Assembly: GCA_027483465.1 (NCBI GenBank) | Contig: JAIXUQ010000045.1 | Location: forward strand, 1-44,723 | Origin: Sphingomonadales bacterium | Lineage (GTDB): Bacteria; Pseudomonadota; Alphaproteobacteria; Sphingomonadales; Sphingomonadaceae | Length of the DNA stretch: 44,723 bases | Direction of reading: 5' to 3' | Part shown: positions 41,814 to 44,723 of the stretch, piece after piece | Layout: each line of letters opens with the position of its first letter | Position numbering within the stretch: position 1 is the stretch's first letter | Notes under the pieces: generated by a model | What the model was told of the DNA's origin: nothing | Databases searched by the model: none | Seen by the model: the letters and a program-made list of their open reading frames with translations, nothing else | Program-made: the position numbers and the translations under genes

Positions 41814-42962
41814 ATGAGCCAGTTTGATCTGACCGATGACCAGAAGGCGATCCAGGAGGCCGCCCGCCGCTTCACCGCCGAAGCGATCACCCCGCACGCC
41901 GCGCGCTGGGATGCCGAACATCATTATCCCAAGGACGTGGTGCAGGCCGCCGCCGGGCTGGGCTTTGGCGCCATCTATGTGAGCGAGGCCGGCGGCGGCA
42001 TCGGGCTGGGCCGGCTGGAAGCGGCGCTGATCATGGAGGCAATGGCCCACGGCTGCCCCTCCATCAGTGCCTTCATCTCGATCCACAACATGGCGGCGTG
42101 GATGATCGATGCCTTTGGCAGCGCGGCGGTGAAGGCCCGCTATCTGCCTGGCCTGGTCAGCATGGATCTGATCGCCAGCTATTGCCTCACCGAACCCGGA
42201 TCGGGATCGGACGCGGCGGCATTGAAGACGCGCGCGGTGCGCGATGGCGATGATTATGTCGTCACCGGTTCCAAGGCGTTCATTTCGGGCGGCGGGGTGA
42301 ATGATCTCTATGTCACCATGGTGCGCACCGGCGGTGACGGGCCGAAGGGCATCAGCTGCCTGGTGATCGAGAAGGACATGCCGGGCGTGAGCTTTGGCGC
42401 GCAGGAGCGCAAGCTGGGCTGGCGCGCGCAGCCGACCGCCCAGGTGAATTTCGATGGCGTGCGCGTGCCGGCGGCCAATCTCGTCGGTGCCGAGGGCCAG
42501 GGCTTTGCCATCGCCATGGCCGGGCTTGACGGCGGCCGCCTCAACATCGGCGCCTGTTCGCTGGGCGGGGCGCAGCGCGCGCTGGACGAGGCCATGGCCT
42601 ACACGCGCCAGCGCCAGCAATTTGGCCGAGCGATTGCCGATTTCCAGGCCACCCAGTTCAAGTTGGCCGACATGGCAACCGATCTCGCCGCCGCCCGCGC
42701 CCTCCTTTATCAGGCCGCCGCCAAGGTGACGGACGGGGCGCCCGACAAGACGATGTTTGCCGCCATGGCCAAGCGCTTTGCCACCGATGCCGGCATGGCG
42801 ATTGTTGACCGCGGCCTGCAATTGTTTGGCGGCTATGGCTATCTGCAGGATTTCCCGCTGGAAAAATTGTTCCGCGATCTGCGCGTGCACCAGATATTGG
42901 AAGGCACCAACGAGATCATGCGGGTGATCACCGCGCGCGAACTGATGCGCTTCAGCAACTGA
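41814..42962 (+). CDS. Isobutyryl-CoA dehydrogenase-type acyl-CoA dehydrogenase
   Basis: This 382-residue FAD enzyme has the short-chain/branched-chain pattern: EAGGGIGLGRLEAALIMEAMAHGCPS, CLTEPGSGSDAAALKTRA in the FAD domain, and LEGTNEIMRVITAREL with the catalytic Glu near residue 363. The PSISAFISIHNMAAW and FGGYGYLQDFPLEKLFRDLRVHQ stretches resemble ACAD8-like isobutyryl-CoA dehydrogenases of valine breakdown; this substrate is inferred. It stands alone rather than in a valine-degradation cluster. ATG 41814 is used; no strong ribosome site is visible. Confidence 0.92.
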   Translation: MSQFDLTDDQKAIQEAARRFTAEAITPHAARWDAEHHYPKDVVQAAAGLGFGAIYVSEAGGGIGLGRLEAALIMEAMAHGCPSISAFISIHNMAAWMIDAFGSAAVKARYLPGLVSMDLIASYCLTEPGSGSDAAALKTRAVRDGDDYVVTGSKAFISGGGVNDLYVTMVRTGGDGPKGISCLVIEKDMPGVSFGAQERKLGWRAQPTAQVNFDGVRVPAANLVGAEGQGFAIAMAGLDGGRLNIGACSLGGAQRALDEAMAYTRQRQQFGRAIADFQATQFKLADMATDLAAARALLYQAAAKVTDGAPDKTMFAAMAKRFATDAGMAIVDRGLQLFGGYGYLQDFPLEKLFRDLRVHQILEGTNEIMRVITARELMRFSN

Positions 42963-43009
42963 GGCCGCAGGGGCTTTTCAAGCGCGGTGCAAGGCGGCAG
43001 TCTGCCGGC

Positions 43010-43402
43010 ATGACCACACCCAAGCCCGCACCACGCGCCCTGCCCGCCTTTGCCTGCCTGAATGCCGTGATCGCGCTGGCCTTTGGCACCTTTGCCGCGC
43101 ACGGCATCAAGGACCCACAGGCGCGGGACTGGATCATGACCGGCGTGATGTTCCAGCTGCCGCATGTGGCGGCGGTGTTTGGCCTGTTGGCCTGGCGGCG
43201 CTCCACGCTGGTTCATTCCGGCGCGTGGGCGGTGAGCATCGGCAGCTTCATCTTCGCCATGGATCTGAACTTGCTGGCGCTGGGCGCGCCGCGCTGGGTG
43301 GCGGCGCTGGCCCCGGCGGGCGGCACCGCGATGATGTTCGGCTGGCTGTGGCTGGCGGTGATCGCCTGGGCCGGCGATGCGCTGAAACGCTTCGAGGATT
43401 GA
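43010..43402 (+). CDS. DUF423-family membrane protein
   Basis: This 130-residue protein matches the DUF423/YgdD pattern: an N-terminal helix, FGTFAAHGIKDPQARDW followed by a helix with FQLPHVAAVFGLLAW, then two more hydrophobic helices, making about four spans. Family function is unknown, although it is widely conserved. It lies 47 nt after the acyl-CoA dehydrogenase and converges with thiL, 3 nt away. No strong ribosome site is visible. Confidence 0.82.
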   Translation: MTTPKPAPRALPAFACLNAVIALAFGTFAAHGIKDPQARDWIMTGVMFQLPHVAAVFGLLAWRRSTLVHSGAWAVSIGSFIFAMDLNLLALGAPRWVAALAPAGGTAMMFGWLWLAVIAWAGDALKRFED

Positions 43403-43405
43403 GGC

Positions 43406-44326
43406 CTATTGATGCTCCCAGCCCAGCCGGGCCGGCAGGGCAACGGGCGCATCGCGAAGGCTGAGCGACAGGCCGGTGCCGGCCGCCACCGTGCCGATGC
43501 GCGTCACCGGCGTCTTGCCGGCCAGCGCCACCACATCCACATCGGCGGGCGCGGTGAACAGCAGCTCATAATCATCGCCCGCCGTCACCCGCGCCAGCAG
43601 ATCGTCCAGCCCGGCGGCCGGGCGGCCCAGAGGCACGGCGGCCAGATCGATGGCCAACATCACGCCGCTGGCCGCTGCCAGCCGCTGCGCATCGATCAGC
43701 AGCCCGTCGGACACATCCAGGCCGGCGCTGGCCACGCCGCCCAGCGCGGCGCCCAGCGCGAGGCGCGGCGTGGGCCGGCGGAAGCGGTTGAGCAGGGCCT
43801 TGTCAAACGGCGCGCGGCCCTGCGCCACCGCCAGGCCCAGCCCGGCATCGCCGATGCTGCCCGACACCCACAGCGCATCGCCCGGCCGCGCCCCGGCCCG
43901 GCCCAGCGCCCGGCCCGGCTCCACCCAGCCGATGGCGGTGAGGCCCAGCACCGGCGCGGCCAGCCCGCTCACGGTATCGCCGCCCCACAGCGCCACCCCG
44001 AACTGCGCCAGCGCCCGGCCCAGCCCTTCGGCAAAGCCGGCGCGCCAGCCGGCATCGGCCGGCCCGGCCAGGCCCAGCAGCACGCCGGCGGGGGTGGCGG
44101 CCATGGCCGCCAGATCCGACAGATTCACCGCCAGCAGCTTCCACGCCACATCGGCGGGCGGATCATCGGGCAGGAAATGCACGCCGGCGGCCAGCACATC
44201 ATGGGTGAAGACCAGGGCCCGCCCCAGCGGCGGCTGCCAAACGGCGGCATCATCACAAAGGCCGCGGGCGGCCGGGCTGGTGGCCAGCGGGGCCAGGCAG
44301 CGGGCGATATAGTCCCGCTCGTTCAC
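43406..44326 (-). CDS. thiL: Thiamine-monophosphate kinase
   Basis: This 306-residue ATP-dependent enzyme makes thiamine diphosphate, the active cofactor, from the monophosphate. It has the ThiL/PurM-like fold: ERDYIARCLAPLA at the start, DDAAVW near residue 25, THDVLAAGVHFLPDD near 41, KLLAVNLSDLAAM, LWGGDTV and LDVSDGLLIDAQRLA. The best start is GTG 44326, 4 nt downstream of the nusB stop with GAGG upstream; an in-frame ATG at 44422 would sit in nusB. nusB-thiL is a common gene pair, and in related genomes hppA often follows (recollection), but here it does not. Confidence 0.94.
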   Translation of the reverse strand: MNERDYIARCLAPLATSPAARGLCDDAAVWQPPLGRALVFTHDVLAAGVHFLPDDPPADVAWKLLAVNLSDLAAMAATPAGVLLGLAGPADAGWRAGFAEGLGRALAQFGVALWGGDTVSGLAAPVLGLTAIGWVEPGRALGRAGARPGDALWVSGSIGDAGLGLAVAQGRAPFDKALLNRFRRPTPRLALGAALGGVASAGLDVSDGLLIDAQRLAAASGVMLAIDLAAVPLGRPAAGLDDLLARVTAGDDYELLFTAPADVDVVALAGKTPVTRIGTVAAGTGLSLSLRDAPVALPARLGWEHQ

Positions 44327-44330
44327 CGCC

Positions 44331-44723
44331 TCAGCCGCGCAGCCGGCGCGCCAGCGTATCGAGCAGGGCGTTGACGAAGCGGGCTTCCTTGTCGTCGTGG
44401 AAGGCGTGGGCGACATCCACATATTCGTTGATCACGCTGGCCGCCGGCACATCGGCTCGGGCGGCCAGTTCATAAACCGCGGCCCGCAACAGGGCGCGCA
44501 TCGGCCGGTCCAGCCGATTCAGCGACCAGCCTTCGGCCAGCGCGCTGCTGATCAGATCGTCCAGTTCGGCCTGGCGGGCGGCCACACCGGCCACCACATC
44601 ATCGAAGAAAGGCTCATCGGCGGCCAGATATTCGGCGCCCTCGATCTCCTGGCCCAGCCGGTGCTGGTGGAATTCGGTGAGCAGGCGCGGCACGGTTTCA
44701 CCGCCGCGCATTTCCAGCTGGTA
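44331..44723 (-). CDS. nusB: Transcription antitermination protein NusB, 3' part
   Basis: This minus-strand frame runs past the window edge, so the N terminus is missing; 130 residues are visible (YQLEMRGGE at the edge). NusB is an all-helical protein that works with NusE and boxA RNA in rRNA transcription antitermination. The late segment NRLDRPMRALLRAAVYEL and SVINEYVDVAHAFHDDKEARFVNALLD is the highly conserved C-terminal half. An internal ATG at 44711 is not the start, as the frame continues upstream of it. It precedes thiL by 4 nt. Confidence 0.92.
   Translation of the reverse strand, partial: YQLEMRGGETVPRLLTEFHQHRLGQEIEGAEYLAADEPFFDDVVAGVAARQAELDDLISSALAEGWSLNRLDRPMRALLRAAVYELAARADVPAASVINEYVDVAHAFHDDKEARFVNALLDTLARRLRG

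Overview
The window looks like a chromosomal segment of a high-GC alphaproteobacterium, most likely from the Sphingomonadales. This is inferred from the very high GC (sampled core-gene lines near 80%), dense overlapping genes with ATGA/GTGA junctions, the gene content (membrane pyrophosphatase, several acyl-CoA dehydrogenases, Tat-exported PhoD, FeS-type photolyase, arginine succinyltransferase genes) and small GC-rich intergenic hairpins. No rRNA, tRNA, CRISPR array or complete insertion sequence was recognised.

Layout. 1-5.8 kb: the 3' part of RNase R faces a K+-independent-type proton pyrophosphatase; then an exported PLP (class V) aminotransferase and a class II aldolase-fold protein. 5.8-8.7 kb: a small zinc-ribbon protein, a Tat-exported PhoD-type phosphatase and a secreted alpha/beta hydrolase. 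8.7-11.7 kb (minus strand): aroK-aroB-alanine racemase, each junction a 4-nt ATGA overlap; the racemase carries a Tat-like signal. 11.7-16.9 kb (plus strand): an unknown exported 634-residue protein, XerD-type recombinase, exonuclease III, GTP cyclohydrolase II and an L,D-transpeptidase-fold protein, mostly overlapping.

17.0-21.4 kb is the accessory part. A lower-GC block holds one gene for a 1323-residue protein with an N-terminal PD-(D/E)XK nuclease-like domain, a long TPR-like helical region, a GreA/GreB C-terminal-like domain, a PIN-like nuclease domain and a basic tail. This looks like a single-gene conflict or defence system. It is bracketed by two inverted 62-bp elements (51/62 identical by hand count) whose hairpin stems differ by compensatory changes; each lies at the 3' end of the flanking convergent gene.

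21.4-29.8 kb: secreted S10 peptidase, FeS-BCP photolyase with a small downstream gene, three acyl-CoA dehydrogenases, a small membrane protein and an EI24/CysZ-like protein. 29.8-32.1 kb: PfkB/adenosine-kinase-type sugar kinase and a family-4 glycosyltransferase. 32.1-38.8 kb: a cationic-amino-acid-type permease diverges from an arginine-degradation operon (M20 hydrolase-astA-astD-astB), a plausible uptake-and-breakdown unit. 38.8-40.2 kb: an operon of two hotdog proteins flanking a TetR regulator, with a perfect 9-bp inverted repeat at its promoter. 40.3-44.7 kb: AMP nucleosidase, an isobutyryl-CoA-dehydrogenase-type enzyme, a DUF423 protein, ThiL and the 3' part of NusB.
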